From Elusimicrobia bacterium RIFOXYA2_FULL_47_53 (GTDB lineage Bacteria; Elusimicrobiota; Endomicrobiia; Endomicrobiales; XYA2-FULL-47-53), in the NCBI GenBank assembly GCA_001800315.1, contig MGVE01000003.1, positions 5,318 through 69,317 on the forward strand: DNA of 64,000 bases, given 5' to 3'. The notes beneath the pieces are model-generated. The model had not been told where the DNA came from. It saw only the letters and a program-made list of their open reading frames with translations, and made no database searches. The translations under genes were made by a program, and so were the position numbers. Shown here piece after piece: positions 7,921 through 15,741 of the stretch. Numbering within the stretch: position 1 is the first letter of the stretch; the number at the start of each line of letters is the position of its first letter.

Positions 7921-9299
7921 AGCCAGCAAAAATTAAAACAATATTCCGCTGTCAGCAGTGTGGTTATTCCTCGGCCAAGTGGCTGGGCCGCTGTCCCGAC
8001 TGCGGCCAGTGGAACAGTTTCGCGGAAGAAAAAGAAGCAGCGAAAGCAGGCAGCGGAACAGCCCGCCAGCTCACGGGTTTTTCGTCTGAAGTCGTGCCGC
8101 TTGATAAGGTCTCAGTAGAAGAGTTTAACAGGTTTAATACCGGTATAAACGAATTTGACAGGATGCTCGGCGGCGGAGTAGTGCCGGGTTCGCTTATCCT
8201 GCTCGGCGGGCCTCCGGGAATAGGCAAATCAACGCTGATGCTGCAGGTCTCGGCAGCTTTCTCTAATAAGAAAGGCGCCGAAAGGGTCGTGCTTTATGTG
8301 TCGGGAGAAGAATCGCTCTCCCAGGTTAAAGCCCGTGCCGACAGATTATCTATAAAGTCAGACAAACTTTTCCTTGTATCCGAAACCAACCTTGAAAACA
8401 TACTTGCCCACATAGAAACAATAAAACCAAATGTGGTTATTATTGATTCCATTCAGACAACCTACCGCGCGGACCTTGCCGGCGCGCCGGGTTCGGTGGG
8501 CCAGGTGCGTGAATGCGCCGCCGAATTCTTAAGAGCCGCGAAATCAAAAAATATTACCATGTTTTTGCTCGGCCATGTAACCAAAGAAGGCGATATCGCC
8601 GGCCCGAGGATATTAGAACATATCGTTGATACTGTGCTGTATTTTGAAGAGGAAAGACAGCAGGTTTACAGGGTCTTAAGGGCTTACAAGAACCGCTTCG
8701 GCCCGACGAGCGAAATAGGCGTTTTTGAAATGGGCGCCTCCGGCTTGATGGAAGTCCCGAACCCGTCGCTTTTGTTCCTGGGCGAGCGCTCAATGAATTC
8801 AGCCGGCAGTGTGGTAGTAGCGACCATAGAAGGCACAAGGCCTCTGCTCCTGGAAGTTCAGTCGCTCGTCACTCGCACAAATTTCGGATTCCCGAGAAGA
8901 ATGGTAACCGGCTACGACACAAATAAAGTAGTTCTACTGATAGCAGTCCTTGAAAAAAGAATCGGCCTCAACTTGGAAGCGCAGGATATATTCGTAAATG
9001 TCGTGGGCGGCGTAAAAATAAAAGAGACGGGTGTTGACTTAGGTATTGCCTGCGCCATTGCCTCCGGTTTTGGCAATTTCGTCTGCCCGCCCAAAATGAT
9101 AATATTAGGCGAAGTAGGCTTGACCGGCGAAGTCCGCTCCATAGCCCAAATCTCCGAGCGCCTGATGGAAGCCGAAAAGTTGGGTTTTGAAAAAGCCATT
9201 GTCCCCAAAAGCAACCTGAAAGGCATAAAACACAAAGGCAAACTGGAGATATTGGGAGTTGAAAGCGTAGCCCAAGCGATTACAATAATTAAAGGATAG
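7917..9299 (+). CDS. radA: DNA repair protein RadA
   Basis: RecA-related branch-migration ATPase in recombinational repair. Order: four-Cys zinc finger (CQQCGYSS...CPDCGQW, residues 11-28), Walker A GGPPGIGKST near residue 100, the RadA motif KNRFG near 260, and a Lon-like C-terminal domain (GGVKIKETGVDLGIACAIAS). Length 460 is normal. It overlaps mlaD by four bases. The codons of its last 60 residues look more AT-rich than those of the second copy of this segment at 9491-9697, hinting at gene conversion or recombination here. Confidence 0.95.
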   Translation: MKPAKIKTIFRCQQCGYSSAKWLGRCPDCGQWNSFAEEKEAAKAGSGTARQLTGFSSEVVPLDKVSVEEFNRFNTGINEFDRMLGGGVVPGSLILLGGPPGIGKSTLMLQVSAAFSNKKGAERVVLYVSGEESLSQVKARADRLSIKSDKLFLVSETNLENILAHIETIKPNVVIIDSIQTTYRADLAGAPGSVGQVRECAAEFLRAAKSKNITMFLLGHVTKEGDIAGPRILEHIVDTVLYFEEERQQVYRVLRAYKNRFGPTSEIGVFEMGASGLMEVPNPSLLFLGERSMNSAGSVVVATIEGTRPLLLEVQSLVTRTNFGFPRRMVTGYDTNKVVLLIAVLEKRIGLNLEAQDIFVNVVGGVKIKETGVDLGIACAIASGFGNFVCPPKMIILGEVGLTGEVRSIAQISERLMEAEKLGFEKAIVPKSNLKGIKHKGKLEILGVESVAQAITIIKG

Positions 9300-9388
9300 T
9301 GGTAAGCGGTAAGGGGTAGGCGGTAAGTGACAAACCGACAAACGATGCAATTGAAATCCTGTCATCCCCGAGTGCCTCTGTCGGGGAT
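9299..9388. repeat. Heptad-like tandem repeat and palindrome after radA
   Basis: Bases 9299-9328 repeat variants of GGTAAGC/GGTAAGG four times. From 9364, ATCCCCGA pairs with TCGGGGAT (9381-9388) over a nine-base loop, within the common intergenic repeat style tgtcatccccgag. The rest of the gap up to 9462 holds nothing recognisable. A role as the radA terminator is possible, but no U-run follows. Confidence 0.5.
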
Positions 9389-9462
9389 CACAGTAAAGGT
9401 TTGAAGATATTTAATTAATCACTTTGACATCAATGTGGGATATAAGCTGTAAAAAACTTGTT

Positions 9463-9491
9463 AAGAATAAAGAGAACCGTCCCCATTAGTT
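9463..9491 (+). repeat. REP-like repeat, copy 1 (29 bp)
   Basis: A 29-base sequence containing AAAGAGAACCGTCCCCATTA is identical to 11319-11347, and a 20-base inverse form lies at 11647-11666. From memory, GGGGACGGTTCTC-type sequences accompany IS200-like REP-associated transposases (RAYT) in many bacteria. No such transposase gene is in the window. This copy abuts the radA fragment directly. Confidence 0.75.
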
Positions 9492-9697
9492 ATATTGTGC
9501 TTGGCGAAGTCGGCTTGGCGGGCGAGGTGCGTTCCATAGCCCAGGCGCAGGAGAGGCTTCTTGAGGCCGAAAAGCTCGGCTTTGAAAAAGCCATAGTGCC
9601 ATCGAGCAACTTAAAATCGCTTAAATATAAAGGCAAACTTGAAATAACCGGAGTAGACAGCGTCGCGCACGCGATTGAAATTATGAAAAATCAGTGA
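9491..9697 (+). pseudogene. Second, truncated copy of the radA 3' end
   Basis: The frame encodes VLGEVGLAGEVRSIAQ and onward to the stop, matching the last 65 or so residues of RadA with roughly 14-16 substitutions by eye. The N-terminal 390 residues are absent. No start codon belongs to it: the reading frame runs into the REP-like repeat. Differences from radA include many silent changes, so this is not a recent duplication. It may be the original tail left after recombination, or part of a lost paralogue. Confidence 0.8.
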
Positions 9698-9714
9698 TAA
9701 GGTTTGGTTAAGCA

Positions 9715-11292
9715 ATGTATTTAAAGAGTTTTCGAACGATCATGATAAATATTATAAAAAATTTTGTTGTGTTATTGAAACTATTCTCACGGCTAATAAA
9801 AAAAATTATCAAATATTTGGCAAAATTAAATAAATTTCTTGGGATTTGCTTGAAATTCCTTGCATATTGTTTGCTATGCACAGTTTTGGTTTTGTTTGTT
9901 TTCTTTTGCTATGACGAATTAAATAATCAAGTTGAAATTAAAATTCAACCGTTTGTAAAAGAATTTGAGCAGAGTGAGAAAGGATATTCAAGTGAAATGT
10001 TGCGTACGGCGCTATTGAATAACTTAAGAGTAATTGGGGAAATTAAAAATGTTGGTAGGATTGATAGTTCATCTATGGCGGTGAGTATAATTGCAGATCC
10101 TAGAAAACAAACCGTAATATCTACTTTGAGCGAGAGTGTGCCGTTTAAAATTAAAACAGAATATATGAGTATCCCAGTTGATGAATTATTTGCTTATATA
10201 AAGAAATCATCCATTATGGGGTGGCTGCACAGGCATAAAATAGTAAGGAAGAAATATTACTCCGTAAAAGGGTATATTGATTGGTCCAGTAAAGAAAACG
10301 GCTGGATTTTTGAGGGAAATATTGAAGAGTCTGGTAGAGGGAGTCAAACCTTTATTAAGGTTCCGTGGATGAAAAAGGAAAAAGCGATTTTGGAGATTTC
10401 AGAAAATATTATTAGGGTGGTTGATCTTGAGGCATATTGTAATTATTTGGGCGACATTAATAATGGGTGGGCTGGGAATACAAAATTATTAAAAGAATTG
10501 AATAATTTTATATTAATTCATCCTAATAATGCTTTGGCATATTATTATCTCGGATTATGTAATTTGTATGATCGGAAGTATAATGAAAGTATTTTGAATT
10601 TTGAGAAAGCAATACGATATGATAGTAAGCTATTGGATGCATATGTGGTTTTAGGTCAAGTATACTTTGCCCGAGGTGATATTGATAAGGCCGAAAAAAG
10701 TTTAAGGGGGGCATTGAAAATTAATCGACATAATGCTCCCGCGCTTACGGTGCTTGGTAGAATCTATAATAGAGTTGGTAAATTTTCGAAGGCCGAAAAA
10801 TATCTTCTTCGAGCCGCAAGGGTTAATGAAGGTTTGGTGGAAGGTCATGGCAATTTTGGGGATGAATTTGCGGTGCCATATTATCTTTTAGGAATAGTGC
10901 GCAGCAATCAAAAGCAGATAGATAAGTCAATTGAAAGTTTTAAAAAAGCAATAAAGTATGATCCTAAGTTTTCTGATGCGTATAGGGAATTAGGGGCCAT
11001 CTATTATATCCATATTAAGGATACTGATACTGCGATAAGTTATTTGGTTGATGCAATTTCGTCGAATAAGAAAAACATTCGGGCATATAATGACCTTTCT
11101 GTTCTATATTTGGGTGTTGGTGATTTGAAGAAAGCGCGGTTTTATGTAAATCAAGTATTACAGCTTGATCCGAAAGATTTAAGGGCCCATAACATTTTAG
11201 CAGAAGTTAATTCGCAGGAAAATGATCGGAACTCAAAAAAGTATAGCGAAAATATATCAACCGCTACAACAATATGGGACGGAGTTAGATGA
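9715..11292 (+). CDS. Membrane-anchored TPR protein, AT-rich
   Basis: Protein of 525 residues, unrecognised as a named family. A basic, Lys-rich N-terminus (1-45) leads to one strong transmembrane helix (about residues 47-70: FLAYCLLCTVLVLFVFFCY). A 190-residue region without recognised motifs follows. About six tetratricopeptide repeats then run from residue 270 to 510 (for example ALAYYYLGLCNLYDRKYNES and APALTVLGRIYNRVGKFSKA). Base composition is clearly more AT-rich than the neighbours, and it lies between two direct REP-like repeats, so recent acquisition is likely. It probably scaffolds protein contacts on the outer face of the inner membrane. Confidence 0.7.
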   Translation: MYLKSFRTIMINIIKNFVVLLKLFSRLIKKIIKYLAKLNKFLGICLKFLAYCLLCTVLVLFVFFCYDELNNQVEIKIQPFVKEFEQSEKGYSSEMLRTALLNNLRVIGEIKNVGRIDSSSMAVSIIADPRKQTVISTLSESVPFKIKTEYMSIPVDELFAYIKKSSIMGWLHRHKIVRKKYYSVKGYIDWSSKENGWIFEGNIEESGRGSQTFIKVPWMKKEKAILEISENIIRVVDLEAYCNYLGDINNGWAGNTKLLKELNNFILIHPNNALAYYYLGLCNLYDRKYNESILNFEKAIRYDSKLLDAYVVLGQVYFARGDIDKAEKSLRGALKINRHNAPALTVLGRIYNRVGKFSKAEKYLLRAARVNEGLVEGHGNFGDEFAVPYYLLGIVRSNQKQIDKSIESFKKAIKYDPKFSDAYRELGAIYYIHIKDTDTAISYLVDAISSNKKNIRAYNDLSVLYLGVGDLKKARFYVNQVLQLDPKDLRAHNILAEVNSQENDRNSKKYSENISTATTIWDGVR

Positions 11293-11318
11293 TAAGGTAT
11301 TGAAATGGATTAGGTAAA

Positions 11319-11347
11319 AAGAATAAAGAGAACCGTCCCCATTAGTT
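11319..11347 (+). repeat. REP-like repeat, copy 2 (29 bp)
   Basis: Identical over 29 bases to 9463-9491 in direct orientation. Together the two copies enclose the radA fragment and the TPR gene (about 1.86 kb between starts). Confidence 0.75.
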
Positions 11348-11384
11348 CTGAGTATGAGTTAGTTAGTGAAGCCTGAAACGGGAC

Positions 11385-11648
11385 ATGAAAAATTTACAGA
11401 GATTATATTTGTCAGTTTTGTGTTTAGTCATATTGTTCTCACGCAATGTAGATGGAACAATTATAGTTGCTCTTGGGCTAAGGGATGGCATCGTTGTTGC
11501 GGCTGATAGTAGAGTAACTTATTCTGTCACAGGTGGCACATTAACTTACTTTTACGATACTGCTGAAAAACTTATCTTAATTGATGATTGTGTTGTCGCT
11601 CTCTGTGGTTTAATTAGCGTAGAACATGATGATTTGGTAAAAATTTAA
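11385..11648 (+). pseudogene. Truncated proteasome/HslV-like Ntn-hydrolase with signal peptide
   Basis: The first 24 residues are a hydrophobic export signal ending in DG. Then comes TIIVALGLRDGIVVAADSR, the N-terminal strand of proteasome beta/HslV-type peptidases. Counting the Thr after Gly24 as Thr1, Asp17 is in place (AADSR), and a Lys in AEKL could serve as the catalytic lysine. Only about 63 residues follow Thr1, against more than 170 in the family. The frame ends in TAA at 11646-11648, where the inverted REP-like copy begins, so the gene was cut by that repeat. It is probably nonfunctional. Confidence 0.65.
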
Positions 11649-11666
11649 CGGGGACGGTTCTCTTTA
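11647..11666 (-). repeat. REP-like repeat, inverted copy 3
   Basis: AACGGGGACGGTTCTCTTTA is the reverse complement of the core of copies 1 and 2 (16 bases exact, one substitution just outside). With copy 2 it forms an inverted pair around the truncated peptidase gene. The remaining bases up to aroC hold a small GC hairpin (about 11712-11735) and the aroC ribosome site. Confidence 0.75.
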
Positions 11667-11749
11667 ACTAATCGCTGTAGTAAATATATTAAATTTGCCT
11701 GCCAATGAAGTGTTGGCGGGTCCGCCCTGAGGGCGGAAGGGATAAATAC

Positions 11750-12913
11750 ATGTTAAGGTATCTTACGGCAGGTGAAACACACGGAAAACAATTAACGGTT
11801 ATTATTGAAGGGATGCCCGCCGGGCTGAAAATTTCCGCGGAAGACATCAATTCGGACCTTGCCCGCAGACAGCACGGTTTCGGCCGCGGCGAAAGAATGG
11901 CAAAAATTGAAAATGACAAAGTTGAAATAGTTTCCGGTGTGCGCCTCGGCGAAACCATGGGCTCGCCTATTACGCTGGTGATAAAAAATATGGACTGGCA
12001 GAACTGGGGCACGCTTATGGGCGCGGAGTTTCATAAGCTTGACGATAAATATGTTCAGACCCGTCCGAGGCCCGGCCATGCCGATCTTTCCGGTGTGCTT
12101 AAATACAACAGGCGCGACATCCGCGACATCCTTGAACGCGCCTCGGCCAGGGAAACCGCTGCCAGGGTCGCGGCCGGAGCGGTTGCCAAAAAACTTAATT
12201 CCGAGTTCGGTATAACCGTTGTTTCTTTTGTCCGGGAAATCGGAGGCATCAAGGCCGATATCGGCAAGATGTCCGCAAAAGAACTTTACGCTGCGGCTGA
12301 AAAATCTTTTGTCCGCACGCCAGACAAGGAAGCGGAACAAATAATGATAGAGGCTATTATCCTTGCTAAGGAAAGCGGCGACACGCTCGGCGGAGTATTT
12401 AGCGTCGTCGCGGAAGGTGTTCCAGCGGGGCTTGGAAGCCACGCGCAATGGGACAGAAAGCTGGACGCCAAAATCGCCATGGCTCTGATGTCAATTCAGG
12501 CTATAAAGGGCGTGGAGTTCGGCTTGGGGTTTGGTTTCAGCGCGAAACCCGGTTCGGGCTCGCATGACGAAATATTCCATACCAAGGCAGCCGGGTTCTT
12601 CAGAAGAACAAACAACGCGGGCGGCATAGAAGGCGGGATGTCTAACGGCGAAAATATTTTTGTTAACTGCGTCATGAAGCCGATACCGTCGCTTAAAAAG
12701 CCACTGCGCTCGGTGGACATTCATTCAAAGAAAGCCGAGCTTGCCGAAGCTGTCAGAAGCGATGTCTGCGCCGTGCCTGCCGCCGGAGTCGTGGGCGAGG
12801 CGGCTCTGTCATTTGAACTGGCCTGCGCGCTCCAGGAAAAGTTCGGCGGGGATTCTTTAAACGAAATGAAGGTGAATTTTAAGAATTATATCGGACAGAT
12901 AAAGAGATATTAA
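11750..12913 (+). CDS. aroC: Chorismate synthase
   Basis: Last step of the shikimate pathway: converts EPSP to chorismate using reduced FMN. Motifs: LTAGETHGKQL at the N-terminus, RPRPGHADLSG, RASARETAARVAAGA, and late GGIEGGMSNGE. The ATG at 11750 has GGAAGG at 11735-11740. An upstream in-frame ATG at 11705 would add a non-conserved 15-residue leader. Length 387 is normal. aroK follows after three bases. Confidence 0.95.
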   Translation: MLRYLTAGETHGKQLTVIIEGMPAGLKISAEDINSDLARRQHGFGRGERMAKIENDKVEIVSGVRLGETMGSPITLVIKNMDWQNWGTLMGAEFHKLDDKYVQTRPRPGHADLSGVLKYNRRDIRDILERASARETAARVAAGAVAKKLNSEFGITVVSFVREIGGIKADIGKMSAKELYAAAEKSFVRTPDKEAEQIMIEAIILAKESGDTLGGVFSVVAEGVPAGLGSHAQWDRKLDAKIAMALMSIQAIKGVEFGLGFGFSAKPGSGSHDEIFHTKAAGFFRRTNNAGGIEGGMSNGENIFVNCVMKPIPSLKKPLRSVDIHSKKAELAEAVRSDVCAVPAAGVVGEAALSFELACALQEKFGGDSLNEMKVNFKNYIGQIKRY

Positions 12914-12916
12914 GAA

Positions 12917-13420
12917 ATGAATATTGTTTTAACCGGTTTCATGGGAAGCGGCAAAACGGCCGTCGGCAGGATTTTAGCCGACAGGCTCGGCTGGCCTTTT
13001 GTGGATACCGATGAAATAGTTGAGAAAAATGAAGGAATAAAAATTTCCGAAATATTTTCGTCTCTCGGCGAGCCGTATTTCCGGGATGCCGAGGCAAGGG
13101 CAGTCGCTCAGGCCGCCGGTATGGATAAAACCGTTATTTCCTGCGGCGGAGGCGCGGTTTTAAGGGCGGCAAATATTGATGCCCTGGAAAAAACCGGCAG
13201 GGTAGTGTGTCTTATGGCAAGCCCGGAAACTATTTACGCGCGCACCAGGCATAACGACGACAGGCCGCTATTGCGCGTTGAGGATCCGGTAAAAAAAATA
13301 AGAGAACTGCTGGAGTCGCGGCGGGAGCATTACAAAAGGTGCGCCTTTCTGATAAATACGGACGATATTTCGGCTGAAGAGGTCGCTGACAGGATTTTAG
13401 ATAAATTAGGAATGAAATAG
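12917..13420 (+). CDS. aroK: Shikimate kinase
   Basis: Phosphorylates shikimate at the 3-OH with ATP. Walker A GFMGSGKTAVGR at residues 7-18, the shikimate-binding DTDE (residues 31-34), FRDAEARAV, SCGGGAV, and the lid region TRHNDDRPLL. Length 167 residues is normal. It is transcribed with aroC and faces the convergent DUF116 gene, with only 10 bases between the ends. Confidence 0.95.
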   Translation: MNIVLTGFMGSGKTAVGRILADRLGWPFVDTDEIVEKNEGIKISEIFSSLGEPYFRDAEARAVAQAAGMDKTVISCGGGAVLRAANIDALEKTGRVVCLMASPETIYARTRHNDDRPLLRVEDPVKKIRELLESRREHYKRCAFLINTDDISAEEVADRILDKLGMK

Positions 13421-13430
13421 GCAGGTTTGT

Positions 13431-13901
13431 CTATTTTGACATTACTTTAAAGACTTCTTCCAGATCAACATCCGTGGCCACGCAGCCGTCTTTGGTCAGC
13501 GGAACAAACTGAACCGCCATTTTTCTCTTTTCGCTCAACTCCATGCCCTGAACACCCTCAAAAAAACAGGCTACTCCAAGCACCGCCCTGGGTTTTATTT
13601 CCGAAGAAAGTTTCTCCACGGCTTTTCCGCCCTTTAATATATAGACCGCTTTATAGCCCAGTTCCTCCGCCTTTTTTGAAATATCTCCGGCTTTGCAGGC
13701 TCCGCATTTCATGCAGAGGTAATAGCTCCCCATTTCTTTTGCCTTGCACTTCTCTATGTTTCTCATGCAGTGAGGCAGGAAAATAACTCTCTCGGAAAAC
13801 CCGGCCGCGGAGAAGCTTTTGGCGTATTTTTTGTTTTTTTTCTCAACTATTATTTTGTTGAGGTTCTCGGAAGTTTTTACGGGGAATATACAGAGTTTCA
13901 T
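13431..13901 (-). CDS. DUF116 family protein
   Basis: Conserved bacterial and archaeal protein of unknown function. The family pattern is clear: LPHCMRNIEKC, then CMKCGACKAGDI, then ILKGGKAVEK and VLGVACFFEGVQG. The five or more conserved cysteines suggest a metal or Fe-S site. Length 156 is shorter than some members, which carry an N-terminal membrane part missing here. It is the only minus-strand gene among the shikimate genes. It has no Shine-Dalgarno sequence, and a -10-like element lies 6 bases before its ATG. Confidence 0.8.
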   Translation of the reverse strand: MKLCIFPVKTSENLNKIIVEKKNKKYAKSFSAAGFSERVIFLPHCMRNIEKCKAKEMGSYYLCMKCGACKAGDISKKAEELGYKAVYILKGGKAVEKLSSEIKPRAVLGVACFFEGVQGMELSEKRKMAVQFVPLTKDGCVATDVDLEEVFKVMSK

Positions 13902-13907
13902 TAGCCA

Positions 13908-13936
13908 TATTTAGCATAAATTTCGCATAAAATCAA
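13908..13936 (-). promoter_or_regulatory. Predicted promoter of the DUF116 gene
   Basis: On the minus strand TTGATT (13936-13931) is 17 bases from TAAATA (13913-13908), which is preceded by TGC like an extended -10. The -10 ends 6 bases before the ATG, which predicts a leaderless transcript. Confidence 0.4.
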
Positions 13937-14062
13937 TTTTGCCGCGCGGCCTGGCGGCTGTAAAATATTTCAAAGGGGCGTATTTATTTGTGGCATTTAT
14001 TCTTGACTCATATCTCTTTTCGCATATTACAAAGCACCCCAATCCTCCCATATAATAGCGCC

Positions 14063-14192
14063 GTCATTCCGGAGTTGTTCTGTCCCACGGCGAAAAATCA
14101 CCCGTCTTTGGACGGGTGAAGAATGCTTCGCATTCGCCTGGGAGGCCGGCTGATTTTATCCAAAGCATTGGGCCGCCACTCCGGAATCCAGA
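14063..14192. repeat. Intergenic palindromic repeat element
   Basis: ATTCCGGAGT (near 14066-14075) and ACTCCGGAAT (14178-14187) are inverted ends of a roughly 130-base element. Inside are the hairpins CACCCGTC-tttg-GACGGGTG (14100-14119) and GAATGC-ttc-GCATTC (14121-14135). It is part of a gene-free stretch (13902-14664) made almost entirely of repeat elements, with no protein-like frame. Confidence 0.6.
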
Positions 14193-14207
14193 AGTAAACC
14201 TAAAGTC

Positions 14208-14240
14208 TGGATCCCAGACTACTACCTCTGGGATGACGAC
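14208..14240 (+). repeat. 33-bp repeat, perfect inverted match at 41275-41307
   Basis: The 33 bases starting tggatcccagactactac are exactly the reverse complement of 41275-41307, 27 kb away. Within it CCCAGA and TCTGGG form a hairpin. The next bases carry further common elements: tgctgaacgcagtgaagc near 14315 (compare 41249-41266) and a degenerate atccttcgctaacgctcaggat. Confidence 0.8.
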
Positions 14241-14473
14241 ATGGAAAAAGTCTGTCATCCCTGCGAACAGACTATGTCGTAACTGTCATTAACGAGGGCT
14301 TTGAACTGTTGTCATGCTGAACGCAGTGAAGCATCTCGACGGTAAAAATAACTTTGAGATCCTTCGCTAACGCTCAGGATGACATTGTCACACAGTCTGT
14401 CCGCTGGTATGACGGCACAAAAGCGCCACTCGCCGTCATTCCAGAAATGTTCTGTCTGGAATCCACAAAGGCC

Positions 14474-14509
14474 GTCGTTGCGATCTCCCGCAGGGAGAGA
14501 AGAATCTCG
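14474..14509 (+). repeat. Dispersed repeat (CTCCC-gca-GGGAG family)
   Basis: Contains GATCTCCCGCAGGGAGAGAA, shared with 23957-23993 and 40872-40908. A second small palindrome, ATTCCAGA...TCTGGAAT, lies just upstream at about 14437-14462. These are noncoding elements between the DUF116 gene and aroB. Confidence 0.7.
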
Positions 14510-14623
14510 TCGTTGGATGAAAAGCGAGGCCCTTCACTTCGTTCAGTGTGACTTTACCTGTCTGGTGAAATCTTAACCTTTAGGCCCTGGGCGCTATCTG
14601 AGGGTTAGGGAAGTAAAAATCGT

Positions 14624-14652
14624 TTGATTTTAAACGATTTTTTAGCTATAAT
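14624..14652 (+). promoter_or_regulatory. Predicted promoter of the aroB operon
   Basis: TTGATT (14624-14629) and a perfect TATAAT (14647-14652) have a 17-base spacer. The -35 overlaps an inverted repeat AAAATCGTTT/AAACGATTTT (14617-14641), which could be an operator. The ATG of aroB is only 12 bases after the -10 and has no Shine-Dalgarno sequence. Confidence 0.6.
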
Positions 14653-14664
14653 AAATTCAATTTT

Positions 14665-15741
14665 ATGAATAGAATAATTGTAAATCTTGCTGAAAGAAGC
14701 TATCCGATTTATGTCGGCGCCAGGCTTGAGAACCTGGGGCGCGAACTCTCAAGAACGGGCCTCACGGGCCGTGTTTTTGTCGTTACAAACCCGAAAATAA
14801 AGAAACTGTATTACCAGAGGCTTTTACGCGGGCTTAAGGCCCGCGGCCTGGAAGCCGTCTGCGCGGTTATCCCCGACGGAGAAAAATATAAAACGCTTAA
14901 AACCGTTGAGAAATTATACGCTATGGCTCTTAAGGCTGGGCTGGACAGGAAATCCGTTGTTGTCGCTCTCGGCGGCGGAGTGGTTGGCGATATCGCGGGG
15001 TTTTTCGCCGCGACTTACTTAAGGGGCCTTGCTTTTGTTCAGGTTCCAACAACACTGCTTGCGATGGTGGACTCGTCCGTGGGCGGGAAAACAGGGGTTG
15101 ACCTCAAAGAGGGCAAAAACCTTGTCGGCGCTTTTTATCAGCCTAAACTTGTCTGGATAGACGAAACGGTTTTAGGCACTCTTCCCCCAAGGCATATAAG
15201 AAACGGCCTTTCGGAAGTTATCAAATACGGAGTTATAAAAGACGCCGGATTTTTTAGTTACCTTGAGAAATCCGTAGAAAGAGGCCTTAAAGCCGCTGAT
15301 TATGTCAAAATAATATCGGTTTCCTGCAGGATAAAGGCCTCCGTAGTTAAAGAAGACGAATACGAGACCAGGGGAAAAAGAGAAATACTTAATTTCGGGC
15401 ATACCTTCGGTCATGCCGTTGAAACTTTAAGCGGATACAGCGGCTATCTGCACGGGGAAGCGGTCGCCATAGGCATGGCTGTCGCCTCGGATATCGCGGT
15501 AAAGCTTAAAATAATCAGCTGTCCTACAGCGATGAGAATTAAAAACCTTTTAAAGCTCGCCGGCCTTCCGCTGGGTCTGGATAGGCCCAGGCCTTTTAAG
15601 CAAATATTGGAAGTCATGCTGAGGGACAAGAAAACTCTCGGCGGTAAACTGCGGTTCGTCCTTCCCCGCGGCATCGGCAAAGCCGGAGTATATTCCGGCA
15701 TAGATCCGCGGGTAATAAAAGAAGTTTCGGAGGCTTTATAA
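14665..15741 (+). CDS. aroB: 3-dehydroquinate synthase
   Basis: Second step of the shikimate pathway: NAD- and metal-dependent cyclisation of DAHP to 3-dehydroquinate. Motifs: IPDGEKYKT, the NAD-binding [11 protein letters not shown] near residue 105, [20 protein letters not shown], and the metal ligands in [11 protein letters not shown] and [10 protein letters not shown]. Length 358 is normal. It starts the operon aroB-aroQ-pepP-type-efp. The stop overlaps the aroQ start by one base. Confidence 0.95.
   Translation: MNRIIVNLAERSYPIYVGARLENLGRELSRTGLTGRVFVVTNPKIKKLYYQRLLRGLKARGLEAVCAVIPDGEKYKTLKTVEKLYAMALKAGLDRKSVVVALGGGVVGDIAGFFAATYLRGLAFVQVPTTLLAMVDSSVGGKTGVDLKEGKNLVGAFYQPKLVWIDETVLGTLPPRHIRNGLSEVIKYGVIKDAGFFSYLEKSVERGLKAADYVKIISVSCRIKASVVKEDEYETRGKREILNFGHTFGHAVETLSGYSGYLHGEAVAIGMAVASDIAVKLKIISCPTAMRIKNLLKLAGLPLGLDRPRPFKQILEVMLRDKKTLGGKLRFVLPRGIGKAGVYSGIDPRVIKEVSEAL

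Noticed and set aside
11792-12448. 218-codon frame on the minus strand inside aroC
   Set aside because: It mirrors the codon structure of aroC on the opposite strand, has no ribosome site and resembles no protein.
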